Assembly: GCA_030603635.1 (NCBI GenBank) | Contig: JAUVXK010000010.1 | Span: 1 to 45,221, forward strand | Reading direction: 5' to 3' | From: Burkholderiales bacterium | GTDB taxonomy: Bacteria > Pseudomonadota > Gammaproteobacteria > Burkholderiales > Burkholderiaceae_C | DNA length: 45,221 nucleotides | Shown: one piece after another, positions 24,358-33,347 of the stretch | How the letters are laid out: every line of letters starts with the position of its first letter | How positions within the stretch are numbered: the stretch's first letter is position 1 | Program-made: the position numbers and the translations under genes | Notes under the pieces: generated by a model | The model's database searches: none | Told to the model about the DNA's origin: nothing | The model's input: the letters and a program-made list of their open reading frames with translations, nothing else

Positions 24358-25206
24358 ATGCACCTTCCCCCCAACCCGTTCCTCCACGCGCTTCGTGCGG
24401 GCCGGCCGCAGATCGGTCTGTGGCTGGGCCTGGCCGATGGGTACAGTGCCGAAATTCTGGCCGGTGTCGGTTTCGACTGGTTGCTGATCGATGGAGAGCA
24501 CGCACCCAACGATCTGCGCTCCATGCTGGGCCAGCTCCAGGCGGTGGCGAGCGCTGCCACGGCCCTGCCGCCGGGCCAGCAGCCCTCACACGCCATCGTC
24601 CGGGTGCCGGTGGGTACGGGCGATGTGGGCACGGCGCTGATCAAGCAGGTCCTGGACATCGGCGCCCAGACCTTGCTGGTGCCGATGGTGGACACACCGG
24701 AGCAGGCGGCGCAGGTGGTCCGCGCCGCCAAGTACCCGCCACAGGGCGTGCGCGGCATGGGCAGTGCGTTGGCGCGGGCGTCCCGCTGGCAGGCCTACCC
24801 GCAGTACGTGCACGAGGCCAATGCCCAGGTGGGTGTGCTGCTGCAGGCGGAAACCGTCGAGGCGATGCGCCATCTGGACGCGATCGCCGCGACGCCCGGT
24901 GTGGACGGCGTTTTCATTGGCCCGGCAGATCTGAGCGCGAGCATGGGCCATGTCGGTGACCCGGGGCATCCCGAGGTGCAGGCCGCCATCCTGGACGGGA
25001 TTGCTCGCATCCGTGCGGCGGGAAAGGCAGCCGGCATTCTGGCCAGCGACCGTGCGCAGGCCCGGCACTATCTGGAGGCGGGGGCCTTGTTTGTGGCGGT
25101 GGGGGTGGACACCGTGCTGTTGAGCCGGGCCGCCCGAGATCTGCTCGCGGCGTTCAAGGGGGCGTCGATGTCCAAGGCTGTCGCAGGGAGTGGGCCTTAC
25201 GGTTGA
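24358..25206 (+). CDS. hpaI: 4-hydroxy-2-oxoheptane-1,7-dioate aldolase
   Basis: 282 residues, HpcH/HpaI class II pyruvate aldolase. E. coli HpaI motifs are clear: [56 protein letters not shown] and [14 protein letters not shown]. It cleaves the seven-carbon hydroxy-oxo diacid to pyruvate and succinic semialdehyde, the last step encoded here. I chose the ATG giving [12 protein letters not shown], which fits family length; a GTG 16 codons upstream overlaps the previous stop and would couple translation. The last ten bases overlap the convergent sulP gene. Confidence 0.93.
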   Translation: MHLPPNPFLHALRAGRPQIGLWLGLADGYSAEILAGVGFDWLLIDGEHAPNDLRSMLGQLQAVASAATALPPGQQPSHAIVRVPVGTGDVGTALIKQVLDIGAQTLLVPMVDTPEQAAQVVRAAKYPPQGVRGMGSALARASRWQAYPQYVHEANAQVGVLLQAETVEAMRHLDAIAATPGVDGVFIGPADLSASMGHVGDPGHPEVQAAILDGIARIRAAGKAAGILASDRAQARHYLEAGALFVAVGVDTVLLSRAARDLLAAFKGASMSKAVAGSGPYG

Positions 25207-26870
25207 TCCGGTGCCACGGCCTGGACGGCCGACAGCGCGGCGCGCAAGTCGTCCTCGGTGGCCAGCATCCGCAGTGCAACGAGGTCGTCCAGCTCGCCTG
25301 CGGCACGGAGCACCTGTTCCACGGGCAGTTTCACGCCCACCAGCCACCACTCGCGCTGCTGCGCGGCCAGCTGGGTGCGTAGCCGTGCGAACACCTCGAC
25401 CCCGGTGGCGTCGATGCGGTTGATCGGCTGCGCGAGCAGCACCACCCGTCGCGTCTGGGGGTGGGTGGCCAGGTGGTCGGTGATGGCCCGCTCCAGCGCG
25501 CTCGACGAACCGAAGTCGAGCGCGGCGTCCATGCGCAGCGCGTAGGTGTGCGGGGCGATGGGCGGCAACTGCCAGAGGTGGCGGTCGCGCAGCCGCCCGT
25601 CGGCATGCACCCCCACCTCGATGATGCGGGGGTGTAGCCGCTGGTACAGGAAGTGGCTCAGGGACATCAGCACCCCGGCCAGGACGCCCCAGTAAATCTG
25701 CGGTGCCGCCAGCAGAGTGATCACGAAGGTGGCCCCCGCCGTGGTGGCCTCCACCCGGGAAATGGCCCAGAGGCGGCGAAACTCCATTGGCTTGAGAAGC
25801 CCCACCACCGCGACCACCACGATGGCGGCCAGCACCGCCTGCGGGACGGCGCCAAGCACTGGCAAGAGCCACAGGAGCGCTGCCGCCACGATGCCGACGG
25901 AGAACACCGTGGCCCAACCGGTCTGCGCACCGGCGTAGAGGTTGAGCGCCGAACGGGAGAACGACGAGCTCGTCGGAAACGACCCGCTCAGGCCCGATGC
26001 GACCTTGGCCAGACCCTGTCCGACCAGATCCTGATCCTGGTCCCAGGGGCGCCCTCGGCGTGCACTGTCGATCTTGGCACTGGCGGCCGTTTCCAGAAAA
26101 CTCACCAGCGAGATCACCAGCACCGGCACCGCCAGTTGCCCCAGCACCGACCACCCCGGCCAATCCGGCAGGTACGGCATCGGCAGTCCGCTCGGCAGAT
26201 GGCCCACCACACGTCCGCCCCCCTCGGCAAAGCCCATCCAGTGACTCAGCCCGGCAGCGCCCAGCACGATTAGCAGCACCGAGGGAAAGGCGGGTTTCCA
26301 GCGCCGGACCGCCATCAGCAATGCCAGACTGCCCAGGCCGAAGAGCAGCGAGGGCCCATGCACCGCCTGCCACCACGCGCCGTCTGGTGGCGGTCCGTAC
26401 CACCCGAGCAGGCCCCCCAGTTGCGAACCGATGATGAGCACGGCGGCTGCCTGGGTGAAAGCCGTGAGCACGGGGGCGTTGACCAGGTTGAGCAGCCAGC
26501 CGAAGCGCACCAGACCAAAGACCACCTGAAGCAGGCCAGACATCAGTGCCAGCCAAACGGCCAGCGACACCCACTGCGCCGAGCCCGGTTCGGCGAGCCC
26601 GGCAAGCGAGGCGCTGACCAGCAGACAGGTGATGGCGGTGGGGCCGACCGAGAGGCGTTGCGAGGTCCCGAAGAGGACCGCAATCAGCGCGGGCAGCATC
26701 GCTGCATAGATGCCGGTGACCAGTGGCATGCCGGCCAGCGCAGCGTAGGCCACCCCCTGGGGGATGACCATCAGCCCCACCGTCAGGCCGGCGAGCGCCT
26801 CGCCGCGCAGCAGGGTGGCGCTCGGGCGGGGCCATTGCAGAAAGGGCAGTAGGCGGTGCAGGCGGCTCAT
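25197..26870 (-). CDS. SulP family anion transporter with STAS domain
   Basis: 557 residues. The transmembrane core (about 20-430) begins [21 protein letters not shown] and contains GPTAIT and the [12 protein letters not shown] segment typical of SulP/SLC26. A cytoplasmic STAS domain follows (about 440-545) with [20 protein letters not shown]. Members move sulfate, bicarbonate or dicarboxylates. It is the last gene of an apparent tctC-sulfatase-sulP operon, 55 bases after the sulfatase, so sulfate is the attractive substrate, either exported after ester hydrolysis or imported. No strong ribosome site is seen. Confidence 0.9.
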   Translation of the reverse strand: MSRLHRLLPFLQWPRPSATLLRGEALAGLTVGLMVIPQGVAYAALAGMPLVTGIYAAMLPALIAVLFGTSQRLSVGPTAITCLLVSASLAGLAEPGSAQWVSLAVWLALMSGLLQVVFGLVRFGWLLNLVNAPVLTAFTQAAAVLIIGSQLGGLLGWYGPPPDGAWWQAVHGPSLLFGLGSLALLMAVRRWKPAFPSVLLIVLGAAGLSHWMGFAEGGGRVVGHLPSGLPMPYLPDWPGWSVLGQLAVPVLVISLVSFLETAASAKIDSARRGRPWDQDQDLVGQGLAKVASGLSGSFPTSSSFSRSALNLYAGAQTGWATVFSVGIVAAALLWLLPVLGAVPQAVLAAIVVVAVVGLLKPMEFRRLWAISRVEATTAGATFVITLLAAPQIYWGVLAGVLMSLSHFLYQRLHPRIIEVGVHADGRLRDRHLWQLPPIAPHTYALRMDAALDFGSSSALERAITDHLATHPQTRRVVLLAQPINRIDATGVEVFARLRTQLAAQQREWWLVGVKLPVEQVLRAAGELDDLVALRMLATEDDLRAALSAVQAVAPDQP

Positions 26871-26925
26871 GGGCGGGGGTTGAATGCCCCGATGTTACGG
26901 TGCTTTTGATCGGGGTCGTGCCGTC

Positions 26926-28251
26926 TCAGCGCTGGGGCATGTCCCGGTAACCATAGCCGAGGCTCACGCTTGCATCCGCCGGTATCGGCATGATGGTCTG
27001 CTCCCAGGCCAGCCAGGCCTCGCGCAGGGCGGCCAGCCGCTGCGGCTCGCGGGCCGCGCGGTTGGCGCGTTCGCGCTCGTCAGCCGGGATGTTGAACAGG
27101 TACTCGTGCTCATCTACCTTCAGGTACTTCCAGTCGCCCACGCGCAAGGCACGCTGCTGGCGGTGGTTCATACGCCAGTACAGTGGGCGCTCGAAGGTGG
27201 CGGCGGGGTCGCGCAGCACGCCCTGCAGCGACACGCCGTCCAGCGGGTGGTCGGGGTGGGGTTGTCCGCCGCCCAGCTCCAGCATGGTGGCCGACCAGTC
27301 CATGGTCATGCAGTGCTGGGTGCTGGTGGTGCCGGCGGGAATGGCCGCGGGCCAGTGCGCAATCCAGGGCACGCGGATGCCGCCTTCGGTCAGGTCCATC
27401 TTGCCGCCGACCAGCGGCCAGTTGTCGCTGAAGCGCTCGCCACCGTTGTCGCTGGTGAACACCACCAGGGTGTTGTCCTCCAGCCCGTGTTCTCGCAGTG
27501 CGTCCATCACCCAGCCGATGCCCTCGTCCATGTGGTGGATCATCTTGCGGTAGCTGTGGATGTTGCCGCCGTCCAGATGGAACAGGTTCTTCGCCACATC
27601 GGGCGCGATGTGGGCGTCGTCGCGCGTTTCCCAGGGCCAGTGCGGGGCGGTGTAGTGCAGGCTCAGGAAAAAGGGCTTGCCGGCTTTCGCGTCGGGTGCC
27701 ATGCGGTGGATGTAGTCCACCGAGCGCTGCGAGAAGATGTCGGTCAGGTAGCCCACCTCCATGTGCTCGTTTTCCCCGAGGTACAGGTCGTGGTCGCCCT
27801 TGGATGAGCAGTGCGTGAAGTAGTCCACCCCGCCGGCCATGATGCCGAAGAACTCCTCGTAGCCCGAGCGCTGGGGCCCGAACGTGGGCGGGTAGCCCAG
27901 GTGCCATTTGCCGATGAGGGCGGTGTGGTAGCCGGCGTCGCGCAGCAAAGAGGGCAGGGTGGGAATCTCGGGCGGCAGGCCCAGCGTGGTGCTGCCCTTG
28001 CTGCGGCTGTTGATCGGTTCCTCCAGCGCGCCGCGCAGGCGGTACTGGTAGCGCATGGTCATGAGCGCAAAGCGGGTGGGCGAACACACCGGCGAGTTGG
28101 CGTAACCCTGGGTGAACTTCATGCCGCCAGCGGCCAGCCGGTCGATGTGGGGCGATACCTGGCCAAACTGCGCCTCGCGGCCGCCGTAACAGCCCAGGTC
28201 CGCGTAGCCCAGGTCGTCGGAAACGATGTAGATGATGTTGGGGCGTGCCAT
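26926..28251 (-). CDS. Type I (formylglycine) sulfatase, cytoplasmic
   Basis: 441 residues, alkaline-phosphatase fold. The modification motif is CSPTR at residues 56-60, where Cys would become formylglycine. Metal ligands D12-D13, the GKWHLG motif (K115, H117) and TSDNGGERFSDN are present. The second half of the signature reads TMR instead of the usual TGR. There is no signal peptide, so it should act in the cytoplasm on an imported sulfate ester. No formylglycine-generating enzyme is in the window. AAGGAG precedes the ATG, 13 bases after the tctC stop, so the two are co-transcribed. The substrate is unknown; proximity to hpa suggests an aromatic sulfate ester, as inference. Confidence 0.9.
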   Translation of the reverse strand: MARPNIIYIVSDDLGYADLGCYGGREAQFGQVSPHIDRLAAGGMKFTQGYANSPVCSPTRFALMTMRYQYRLRGALEEPINSRSKGSTTLGLPPEIPTLPSLLRDAGYHTALIGKWHLGYPPTFGPQRSGYEEFFGIMAGGVDYFTHCSSKGDHDLYLGENEHMEVGYLTDIFSQRSVDYIHRMAPDAKAGKPFFLSLHYTAPHWPWETRDDAHIAPDVAKNLFHLDGGNIHSYRKMIHHMDEGIGWVMDALREHGLEDNTLVVFTSDNGGERFSDNWPLVGGKMDLTEGGIRVPWIAHWPAAIPAGTTSTQHCMTMDWSATMLELGGGQPHPDHPLDGVSLQGVLRDPAATFERPLYWRMNHRQQRALRVGDWKYLKVDEHEYLFNIPADERERANRAAREPQRLAALREAWLAWEQTIMPIPADASVSLGYGYRDMPQR

Positions 28252-28264
28252 GCGTGCGGCTCCT

Positions 28265-29245
28265 TCAGTCCACCTGCATGCCGGTGGCGGACACGATGCG
28301 GGCGTAGCGGGTGCTGGCTTCGGCCAGGCGCTGGGTGGCGGCCGCCCCGGTCAGGCCTTCGACATGCAGGTCCAAGCTGGTCAGTCGGGCCTTCACGTCA
28401 GGGCGTTTCAGGGCTTCGAGGATGCCGTTCTGCAGCGTCCGCACGATCGGTTCGGGCGTCGAGGCATGCACCATCACCAAGTAGAGCACCTCCTGCTCCA
28501 GGTTGGGGTGTCCCAGCTCGCGCACGGTGGGCAGTTCCGGGGCGAGCACTGACCGTTGGCGGCTCGTCACCGCCAGCGGGACGATCCTGCCGGCCTGCAC
28601 GTGGGGCAGCATGCCCGGCACGGCCAGGTTGCCGCCGTCGACTTCTCCCGCAAGCACGGCGGTCACGGCCGGGGTGTTGCCGCGATAAGGCACGTGGTTG
28701 ATCTTGAGGCCGGCTGCATCCTTGAACACCTCCACCGACAGGTGGCCCGGGCTCCCGTTGCCTCCCGAACTGAAGTTCAGGCCCTTGCCCTTGCCTGCAG
28801 CGATCAGGTCCGGCATGGATTTGATGCCGGTGGACGGGTGCACCCCGACCATCAGGCCCGACGATGCCATGATCACAACCGGCTTGAAGTCGGCCGGTTT
28901 GAACGGCATCTGGCGGTACAGGTGCGGATTGATGGTGAACGTGGTGTCGATGCCGAACAGCACGGTGTGGCCATCAGGGGCGGCGCGTGCTGCGTCGGCC
29001 GCACCGACGTTGCCGCCAGCGCCGGCCTTGTTTTCCACGATGACCGGTTGCTTGAGCAGTTCCTGCAGCACCGGCTGCACTGAGCGCGCCAGGATGTCGG
29101 ACGGGCCTCCGGGTGGCCAGTTGTTGATCAGGCGCACCGGCTTGCTCGGATAGACCTCCTGGGCCAGGGCGGTGGTCGGGGTATTCAGACCGGCGGCCAA
29201 AAGCAGGGAGGCGCTCAGGGTGCTCAGAATCGTGCGGCGTTGCAT
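28265..29245 (-). CDS. Bug/TctC-type periplasmic solute receptor
   Basis: 326 residues. A signal peptide ends about residue 29 (TTALAQ), then the Bug opening YPSKPVRLINNWPPGGPSDILAR and VVENKAGAGGNVGA. These receptors bind carboxylates or other small anions for tripartite TctABC uptake. No TctA or TctB membrane genes are adjacent, so it is an orphan receptor, as is common in Burkholderiales. It heads the operon with the sulfatase and sulP genes and starts after an AAGGAG site. The likely ligand is the sulfatase substrate, by context only. Confidence 0.92.
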   Translation of the reverse strand: MQRRTILSTLSASLLLAAGLNTPTTALAQEVYPSKPVRLINNWPPGGPSDILARSVQPVLQELLKQPVIVENKAGAGGNVGAADAARAAPDGHTVLFGIDTTFTINPHLYRQMPFKPADFKPVVIMASSGLMVGVHPSTGIKSMPDLIAAGKGKGLNFSSGGNGSPGHLSVEVFKDAAGLKINHVPYRGNTPAVTAVLAGEVDGGNLAVPGMLPHVQAGRIVPLAVTSRQRSVLAPELPTVRELGHPNLEQEVLYLVMVHASTPEPIVRTLQNGILEALKRPDVKARLTSLDLHVEGLTGAAATQRLAEASTRYARIVSATGMQVD

Positions 29246-29292
29246 GGGGGACTCCTTGAGGGGTAACGGAAGATCAGCCGGCTTGAGGGGGG

Positions 29293-29322
29293 ACTGTAGA
29301 GCGAGGACAATCGGTTGTTCAA
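29293..29322 (-). promoter_or_regulatory. Sigma-70 promoter of the tctC-sulfatase-sulP operon
   Basis: Minus-strand -35 TTGAAC and -10 TACAGT, spacing 18 bases. The -35 box lies inside the candidate MarR operator. Confidence 0.5.
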
Positions 29323-29329
29323 ATCAACC
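29313..29329. promoter_or_regulatory. Candidate MarR operator
   Basis: GGTTG-N7-CAACC, a perfect 5-base inverted repeat spanning 17 bases. It is the only clear dyad between the divergent marR and tctC genes and overlaps the tctC -35 box. Confidence 0.45.
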
Positions 29330-29348
29330 TTCGTGGGGAAAAACCCGG

Positions 29349-29876
29349 ATGCCAACCCCTTCTCGTCTGCGCCGGCTCGATACGCTGGTGGACATGCCGC
29401 TGTACCGGTTCAGCCGGCTGCTGGCGGAGGCGGGTGCTCTGGTGGTGCGTGTGTGCGAAGGGCGGTTCGGCATCACCCGGCGGGAGTGGCGGGTGTTGAG
29501 CTATCTGGCGCTGCACGATGGGGCGCCGCCGACAGAACTGAGCCGGCGTGCAGCGCTGGACAAGGCCTTGACCTCGCGCGTGGTGGCCTCACTCTCGGAA
29601 AAGGGACTGGTGGTGCGGGTGACCAAGCCTTCCGATCGACGGCGGGCACTCATCTACCTCACCGAGCGCGGACGCCAGATCCATGACGAGGTGTTGCCGC
29701 TCGCGCGACGCATCAACCAGGAGGTGCTGGCCGCGCTGTCGGACGAAGAGGTGGACCGACTTGATGACATGCTCGACCGCCTGCAGGCGCGGGCTGAGGC
29801 GGTGGTGGCGGAGCACGATGCCGCGTTGCCGCGTGCCGTGCGTCACCGTGGCCGACTGCGCGGGCCTGTGGGATGA
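29349..29876 (+). CDS. MarR-family transcriptional regulator
   Basis: 175 residues. The winged helix is seen in FGITRREWRVLSYLALHDGAPPTELSRRAALDKALTSR split over about 40-80, with the wing at KPSDRRRALIYLTERG. It is divergent from tctC and likely controls that operon; ligand unknown. I chose the ATG giving MPTPSRLRRLDTL because upstream in-frame sequence does not look like protein and would cover the promoter region. It is convergent with the histidine kinase gene. Confidence 0.88.
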   Translation: MPTPSRLRRLDTLVDMPLYRFSRLLAEAGALVVRVCEGRFGITRREWRVLSYLALHDGAPPTELSRRAALDKALTSRVVASLSEKGLVVRVTKPSDRRRALIYLTERGRQIHDEVLPLARRINQEVLAALSDEEVDRLDDMLDRLQARAEAVVAEHDAALPRAVRHRGRLRGPVG

Positions 29877-29894
29877 TCCGCCCGGGGAGCCGGC

Positions 29895-31568
29895 TCAGTG
29901 CGGGCCTGTCAAGGCTGGCAGGCTGAAGTAGAACGTGCTACCCACCTGAGGGGCACTTTCGGCCCAGATCCGCCCGCCGTGGCGTTCGACGATGCGCCGG
30001 CACAGCGCCAACCCGATGCCCGTGCCCTCGAATTCGCTGGCGCGATGCAGCCGCTGGAACACACCGAAGAGACGGTCGGCGCGCTGCGGGTTGAAGCCGA
30101 CGCCGTTGTCTTGCACCCAGAACACCCATTGCGCCGGGCCGTCGACCGGCGGGTCGAGCCGGCAGCCAATGCGAATCAGGGCCGGTGTGCGGGGCCTGCT
30201 GTACTTCAGGGCATTGGCCAGCAGGTTGTCCCAGACCTGGCTGAGCAGCAGGGCGTCGCCGGGAACGGTCGGCAACTCGGGGGGGAGCTCCCAGTGCACC
30301 TCGTGTTCGGGGCGCCGCAGGGCCGGGTCGTGCTGGACCCGGTTCAGGCTGGAATGCAGCAGATCGGCCATGGCCGTGTCGCGCCGCTGGAGGGGGGACC
30401 GCCCGAGCTTGGAGAATGCCAGCAGGCCTTCGATGAGCTGCCCCATGTGCTGGGCCGCCTGTGCGATCGTGCCCAGGTGCCGCTGCACCGGAGCCGGGGC
30501 ATGGGGCCCGAGGTCTTCCCGCAGCAGTTCGACGAAGCTGCCGATGTGGCGCAACGGGGCCCGCAGGTCGTGCGACACGGAGTAAGAGAACGCTTCCAAA
30601 TCCTGGTTGATGTCCTGCAGCTGGCGCGTGCGCTCCTCCACGCGCGTCTCCAGAGCCGTGTTGAGCTCCTGCAGCATGTCGACGAGGCGTTTGACTTCGG
30701 TCATGTCGCGCATCAGGCAGGCGTAGCCGCAGGCTTGCCCGGAATCGGTGTCGTACAGCGCGGTCAGCAGCGTGTTGGCCCAGAACGTCGAACCGTCGGC
30801 ACGGCGCTGCCAGCCCGGGGTTTCGCTCTGGCCCAGCAGGGCAGCGCGCTCCATGCCGAGCGTCATCGGGTCGGCCGAGTTGTCGGGGTCGGCTGCGGGC
30901 GTGAAGCGGCTGAGGCTTTGCCCCAGCATCTGCGCCGGGGTGTAGCCCAGCAGGCGCTGGGCACTGGGGGGCCAGTCCGAGACGCGGCCTTCCGGGTCGA
31001 GGAAGAAGATGGCGGCGTCCCGCAGTCCTTCGGCGAGCAGTCGCAACTGGGCCTCGGTGTCGAGCGGGGGGCTGTGCTCGGCCGGGAAAGGGTGCTGCGC
31101 CGAAGCAGGGTTCCAGTCGGTCGTGTCCTGCAGGTGCAGGAACACGCCCACCACGTGGGCGCCATCGTGATCGGGCTGTACCCGCACCACCCACGATCGG
31201 CGGCCCAGGCCCGGGTGTTCAAAGCACTCTTCCTGCGCCATCTCCATGCCCCGCAGGGCGGCCGAAAGGCAGGGCTGCAGGATCTCCATCATGGGTTCCG
31301 GGAGCAGGCGGTGCAGGGGCTGCGGCAGGGCGAGCGATTCGTCGGCTGGCATGGCGCACCAGCGCCTGGCTTCGCGGTTCGCAAGCAGGCACTGCAGCTG
31401 CGCATCCAGACAGAACACCGCACCCGGCCAGTGCTCGATCATCCGCTGCAGGCGCGCGCTGTCGGCATCGGGTGCAGGCGCGAGACCTTCCTCTCCCGTG
31501 GAGCGCTCGGGAAACAGGTTGTCGAAGAACGACTCCGGCAGATGGTCGCCGATCGGCGTCAGGCTCAT
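29895..31568 (-). CDS. Cytoplasmic PAS-domain sensor histidine kinase
   Basis: 557 residues without membrane segments. Two PAS-like domains (about 40-150 and 172-290) precede a coiled coil (292-325), a HisKA domain with phosphoacceptor H333 in SVSHDLRAPLRHIG, and an ATPase domain with NALKYSRP, VQDNGVGFN and GTGIGLALC. The NQDLEAFSYSVSHDLRAP form is shared with phytochrome-like and orphan kinases. No response regulator is nearby, so it is an orphan. The start is the ATG giving MSLTPIGDHL. It lies 55 bases after glcD on the same strand. Confidence 0.92.
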   Translation of the reverse strand: MSLTPIGDHLPESFFDNLFPERSTGEEGLAPAPDADSARLQRMIEHWPGAVFCLDAQLQCLLANREARRWCAMPADESLALPQPLHRLLPEPMMEILQPCLSAALRGMEMAQEECFEHPGLGRRSWVVRVQPDHDGAHVVGVFLHLQDTTDWNPASAQHPFPAEHSPPLDTEAQLRLLAEGLRDAAIFFLDPEGRVSDWPPSAQRLLGYTPAQMLGQSLSRFTPAADPDNSADPMTLGMERAALLGQSETPGWQRRADGSTFWANTLLTALYDTDSGQACGYACLMRDMTEVKRLVDMLQELNTALETRVEERTRQLQDINQDLEAFSYSVSHDLRAPLRHIGSFVELLREDLGPHAPAPVQRHLGTIAQAAQHMGQLIEGLLAFSKLGRSPLQRRDTAMADLLHSSLNRVQHDPALRRPEHEVHWELPPELPTVPGDALLLSQVWDNLLANALKYSRPRTPALIRIGCRLDPPVDGPAQWVFWVQDNGVGFNPQRADRLFGVFQRLHRASEFEGTGIGLALCRRIVERHGGRIWAESAPQVGSTFYFSLPALTGPH

Positions 31569-31623
31569 GCGGCAACTGTACCCGATCGGGACGCCTGGAC
31601 CGCTGAAGCACGCCCGCTGGAGC

Positions 31624-33126
31624 TCAGAATCGCGGCAGGTCCGGGTGGGAGAGCCGACCGCCGCGCACCAGCATCTTCCCGTACTCGGCACATCGGTGCA
31701 GCGTCGGGATGACCTTGCCGGGGTTGAGCAGTTCCTTGGGGTCGAAGGCGCGCTTGATGGCGAACATCTGCTCGTTCTCTTCGGGGCTGAACTGCACGCA
31801 CATGCTGTTGAGCTTCTCGACGCCCACGCCATGTTCGCCGGTGACTGTGCCGCCCATGGCCACGCTGGTCTCCAGGATGTCGGCGCCAAACAGCTCGCAG
31901 CGGTGCAACTGGTCGGGGTCGTTGGCGTCAAAGAGGATCAGAGGGTGCAGGTTGCCGTCACCGGCGTGGAAGACGTTGGCGCAGCGCAGCCGGTATTTCT
32001 TCTCCATCTCGGCAATGGCCAGCAGGATGTCGGCCAGGCGTTTGCGCGGAATGGTGCTGTCCATGCACATGTAGTCGGGGCTGATGCGCCCGCTGGCAGG
32101 GAAGGCGTTCTTGCGCCCGCTCCAAAATTTCAGCCGTTCGGCTTCGTCGCGGCTCACGGAGATCGCGGTGGCCCCGCATCGGCGCAGCACCTCGCTCATG
32201 CGACCGATTTCCTCTTCCACTTCCTCGGGGGTACCGTCGCTTTCGCACAGCAGGATGGCTTCGGCCGTGAGGTCGTAGCCCGCGTGCACGAAGTCCTCCA
32301 CGGCGGCGGTCATGGGCTTGTCCATCATCTCCAGACCGGCCGGAATGATACCGGCCGCAATGACGGCGGCCACGGCGTCGCCGGCCTGGCGCACATCGTC
32401 GAAACTGGCCATGATGCAGCGCGCCAATTGGGGCTTGGGCACGAGTTTGACGGTGACTTCCGTGACCACGGCCAACATGCCTTCACTGCCGATCAGCAAC
32501 GCCAGCAAATCCAGCCCAGCACTGTCAAGAGCGGTGCCACCGAAGGTGACGGGCTCGCCTTCGACGGTGTAGCCTCGCACCTGCAGGATGTTGTGCACGG
32601 TGAGGCCGTATTTCAGGCAATGCACGCCGCCGGAGTTCTCGGCCACGTTGCCGCCGATGGTGCAGGCGATCTGGCTGCTGGGGTCGGGTGCGTAGTACAG
32701 CCCGTGGGGAGCAGCGGCTTCGCTGATGGCCAGGTTGCGCACACCGGCCTGGACCACGGCCGTCTGGGCCAGCGGGTCGATGGCGAGGATGCGGTTGAAC
32801 CTGGCCAGGCTCAGCGTCACGCCCAGAGGGTGGGGCATGGCTCCGCCGGACAGGCCGGTACCCGCTCCGCGCGCCACCACGGGCACGTCCAGCGCATGGC
32901 AGGCCCTGAGGACGGCCTGCACCTGTTCGTCAGATTCGGGCAGCGCCACGGCCAGCGGACGCTGGCGGTAGGCGGTCAACCCGTCGCACTCGTAGGGGGT
33001 GGTTTCCTCGGGGGTATAGAGCAGGGCATCGGCGGGCAGCACGGCCTGCAGCGCCCGGACCACCTCGGCCTGGCGTGCGGCACGCTGCACCGCTGTCGCT
33101 TCGGGGGCATCGGCGGGGGCGTTCAT
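31624..33126 (-). CDS. glcD: FAD-linked glycolate/lactate oxidase subunit GlcD-like
   Basis: About 500 residues. The FAD_binding_4 domain shows PVVARGAGTGLSGGAMP and SSQIACTIGGNVAENSGG; the C-terminal domain has VFHAGDGNLHP and GTVTGEHGVGVEK. GlcD oxidises 2-hydroxyacids such as glycolate or D-lactate, normally with GlcE and GlcF. Those subunits are absent here, so it is either an orphan paralogue or works with subunits elsewhere. I chose the ATG giving MNAPADAP; an ATG seven codons upstream is also possible. Confidence 0.88.
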   Translation of the reverse strand: MNAPADAPEATAVQRAARQAEVVRALQAVLPADALLYTPEETTPYECDGLTAYRQRPLAVALPESDEQVQAVLRACHALDVPVVARGAGTGLSGGAMPHPLGVTLSLARFNRILAIDPLAQTAVVQAGVRNLAISEAAAPHGLYYAPDPSSQIACTIGGNVAENSGGVHCLKYGLTVHNILQVRGYTVEGEPVTFGGTALDSAGLDLLALLIGSEGMLAVVTEVTVKLVPKPQLARCIMASFDDVRQAGDAVAAVIAAGIIPAGLEMMDKPMTAAVEDFVHAGYDLTAEAILLCESDGTPEEVEEEIGRMSEVLRRCGATAISVSRDEAERLKFWSGRKNAFPASGRISPDYMCMDSTIPRKRLADILLAIAEMEKKYRLRCANVFHAGDGNLHPLILFDANDPDQLHRCELFGADILETSVAMGGTVTGEHGVGVEKLNSMCVQFSPEENEQMFAIKRAFDPKELLNPGKVIPTLHRCAEYGKMLVRGGRLSHPDLPRF

Positions 33127-33204
33127 GAGGTCCCAGTGTAGGGCCATGATCGCTCGGGTGGGTTGAAAAATCCTGCAGTTCCTTGTGAAAGCGCCCTGAC
33201 CAGC

Positions 33205-33218
33205 TTGACCAGGATCAA
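33205..33218. promoter_or_regulatory. FNR/Anr-like box upstream of hsp20
   Basis: TTGAC-CAGG-ATCAA differs from the FNR consensus TTGAT-N4-ATCAA at one base. Its centre is about 70 bases before the predicted start of the hsp20 promoter, close to the -71 position used by class I FNR sites. Confidence 0.45.
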
Positions 33219-33245
33219 GGTCAGTGTCGGACGGAGGCCTCGGCC

Positions 33246-33275
33246 CTTGAAATGCCGCCAGCCCGTCGCTATTTG
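33246..33275 (+). promoter_or_regulatory. hsp20 promoter with overlapping sigma-32- and sigma-70-like elements
   Basis: CTTGAAA-N14-CGCTATTT fits the heat-shock sigma pattern (CTTGAAA, then C-rich -10 ending in ATnT). The same bases read as TTGAAA-N17-TATTTG for sigma-70. The predicted start near 33282 gives a 65-base leader. Confidence 0.45.
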
Positions 33276-33347
33276 GGTTACAAGCGCGCCGACCCGGTGA
33301 GGAGGGTGTCGCGTTTCTGTCGTGTGACCTGTTGAAAGGAGTCTTTC

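Noticed and set aside
22211-24589. Long minus-strand open frame opposite hpaF, hpaH and the class II aldolase
   Set aside because: Same explanation: antisense of convincing enzyme genes, with low-complexity translation.
24586-26835. Long minus-strand open frame overlapping sulP and hpaI
   Set aside because: Out of frame with SulP, whose transmembrane and STAS domains are clear; the alternative product is Arg/Gly/Pro-rich noise.
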